NCBI RefSeq assembly: GCF_033958435.1
Contig: NC_134147.1
Coordinates: 48,602,001 to 48,666,000 of the forward strand
Reading direction: 5' to 3'
From: Carettochelys insculpta
Lineage: Eukaryota > Chordata > Testudines > Carettochelyidae
Length of the DNA: 64,000 bases
Shown here piece after piece: positions 62,202 to 64,000 of the stretch. A program made the position numbers and the translations under genes. Numbering within the stretch: position 1 is the first letter of the stretch; the number at the start of each line of letters is the position of its first letter. The notes beneath the pieces are model-generated. The model was not told the origin of the DNA, did no database searches, and worked only from the letters and a program-made list of their open reading frames with translations.

Positions 62202-62710
62202 CACACACCCTGCTCTAGCTCAATGGTCTCCCCAGCGTAGCCAAAATCACAGCGACTATTTCTTTCCTCACCCCCTTGCCACCAACCAGACAAACATTCT
62301 GGTCAGCTTTGATGACTGGAGCTGCCTCAGCCCCTATTCCACTGGGCCTTCTGGTCGAAAGCCAGGCACCCTAAGCAATGAAAGATTCAAGTATAATTAT
62401 AAGTGCATACAGGCTTCTGAAACATTTAAGCACTTAACCTTCACTTAAGGAGAAACAGTATTGAGTACATATGCTCTTGTCATTTCAGCCAGTAAAAGAT
62501 GGAGAAAAATCTGTTCCCTAAAGATCTAACTTGAAGACATCCCCTGGAATTACAGCCACCTTCACAGGTGAACAAACTCCAGTTCATCATTCCCAAATTT
62601 ATTGCCACTCATTTTGCATTCAGCAGCAGTTATTATGGAAAGCTTGCAGGGGTGGGGGGAAATTAATGGGTTAAATGCAGTATAATAGGCTTAAATAACC
62701 AGCACACTTC

Positions 62711-62986
62711 TAACAGCAACGAAGAGTCCTGTGGTACCTTATAGACTAACAGAAAAGTTTTGAGCATGAGCTTTCGTGAGCACAGACTCACTTCATCAGA
62801 TGCTGGTCTTGGAAATCTGCAGGGCCAGGTTTGGCCCTGCAGATTTCCAAGACCAGCATCTGATGAAGTGAGTCTGTGCTCACGAAAGCTCATGCTCAAA
62901 ACTTTTCTGTTAGTCTATAAGGTGCCACAGGACCCTTCGTTGCTGTTACAGATCCAGGACTAACACGGCTACCCCTCCGATACTTA
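62711..62986. mobile_element. Foldback-family element, near-perfect palindrome
   Basis: Left arm 62711-62826 and right arm 62834-62945 differ at about two positions; spacer about 7 bases. The outer tail GATCCAGGACTAACACGGCT follows on the right only. The arms contain GAGCATGAGCTTTCGTGAGC and CTTCATCAGATGCTGG, which place it with 61545. Confidence 0.92.
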
Positions 62987-62999
62987 GCACACTTCTACC

Positions 63000-64000
63000 A
63001 CTCCTGATTCAGTGTTGAACCAGAGTATATTTAATTATTGTTGATTTTTTACCCACCCATTTCTCGGAATGTTCTTTTCTGTCGCTGCTTTCATTTCCAC
63101 ACACTGTGCCTTCTGAAACAAGTTCTTTGACACATTTTTCAAAAGTATTCCACAATAAAGTGTATTTTTGTAGGTGCTCATCTCTGCTCAGAACTAGAAA
63201 ATCCCAAACCTCTCACACAGAAAGCACGCAGCTGAATGCAGTATGCCAGCACATAAAATCAGCGTAAGAATGGTTTCCACACCATTCATTCTTATTATTA
63301 ATATACCCAAAGATGTTACAGTTATCTTTCCCCAAAGGAAAGCCCAGACCTTCAACTCAGTTACAACGAAAGGCAATAGAATTAACTTTGATACACCAGC
63401 ATAAGAAAGAAGAGAATCCAATCCAAGACATCCACTGCTGACACAAGTTAATTTAGCAGACATTTGAGACGCCCAAGTCGGGTTTTTCCATTTCCTCATT
63501 TCTAACCCGTATCTTAGGAAATGGGAAGAAACTACTTGGTATAGACACAGACAGGAAAAGTAGTAACCACTTATTTAGCAAGTCTCAACAGAACATTAGC
63601 AGTTTCTCCAGAAGAACATAAGAGAAAGAGGATTCATGATGTTTGGTCATTCATTACTACTAGTATTTTACAGGAAGCAAAGTTATTGCCCAATCTTCCC
63701 TACTGCTCACTGTTTACACAAGGACTGACCATCGCATAGCACTGCTGAGTAATACTCTCAAGCAGGCAGAATAGAAGCTGATTCCATTCCATTATTTGCT
63801 AGGGAAAGTAGAAAAATTGATTTGATCAATACAATACTGTTCTTTCTAGAATAAGCTACCAATGGCACAGCTTCATGCCCTTATCGTCCTCCCAACACAC
63901 TAACCCCATCACCACATCAAAATTCTGTAGATGACAGACTCGGATCAAAAAAACAAAACCACCACAATGATTTTACATGTCCCCTTGCCCCAGCCAGCTA
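63000..64000. other. No recognisable feature
   Basis: AT-rich intron or 5' region of PXK. No repeat family, splice-bordered exon or CpG-rich promoter was recognised. Confidence 0.6.

Larger units (their letters stand above)
60651..64000 (-). other. PXK: PXK upstream intron, incomplete
   Basis: Runs off the window. It holds a G-rich repeat region at 61010-61250, foldback elements at 61545 and 62711, and a Harbinger-like frame at 61447-62201. No candidate for the first coding exon is visible in 63000-64000. Confidence 0.75.

Noticed and set aside
62663..62963. Identical peptides encoded on both strands
   Set aside because: Direct result of the palindrome, not a gene pair.

Overview
This is vertebrate nuclear DNA, almost certainly from a turtle. 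It shows spliced exons with GT/AG borders, long introns, CR1-type LINEs, and a SINE with a tRNA-like head joined to a CR1-like tail (36864-37030, minus), a composition I associate with cryptodiran turtles. No bacterial-type gene organisation is present.

Two cellular genes are found, tail to tail, in the order and orientation of the human PDHB-PXK pair. PDHB (pyruvate dehydrogenase E1 beta) contributes its last two coding exons on the plus strand (1-79 and 771-916). PXK (PX-domain pseudokinase, MONaKA) fills nearly all the rest on the minus strand. I placed 17 exons from 60650 down to the stop codon at 4259-4261; reading phase is kept across every junction, giving 541 codons plus stop. Only the start of the protein (about 34 residues by comparison with human) and the promoter lie beyond 64000. 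The gene products do not act together: one is a mitochondrial matrix enzyme subunit, the other an endosomal/plasma-membrane adaptor.

The rest is intron filled with nested mobile elements. By region: 5.4-6.2 kb holds a Harbinger-like MITE and a Tigger-like MITE. 7.05-10.8 kb holds a decayed DIRS-like tyrosine-recombinase retrotransposon with a CR1 LINE inside it. 12.26-12.49 kb is a Harbinger-like MITE and 13.8-14.5 kb an antisense CR1. 21.2-25.0 kb is a decayed LINE on the minus strand. 31.0-35.6 kb is a 4.6-kb Harbinger-like element with TTA target duplications and a CR1 inside it. 36.3-37.0 kb has a Tigger-like element and the turtle SINE, and 38.1-38.75 kb a hAT-like element with an 8-bp target duplication. 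40.4-44.2 kb has palindromic MITEs. 46.2-52.0 kb is a nearly complete LTR retrotransposon inserted into a foldback repeat. 61.4-63.0 kb has two strong foldback palindromes.

The most notable object is the LTR retrotransposon at 46178-51961. It is Ty3/gypsy-like in sequence, but integrase lies upstream of reverse transcriptase (gag-PR-IN-RT-RNase H), the arrangement known for the Gmr1 clade. Its capsid region reads as a SCAN-like domain, fitting the published idea that the vertebrate SCAN domain came from such a gag gene. I found no wholly undescribed system; the findings are mostly unusual members or arrangements of known element classes.
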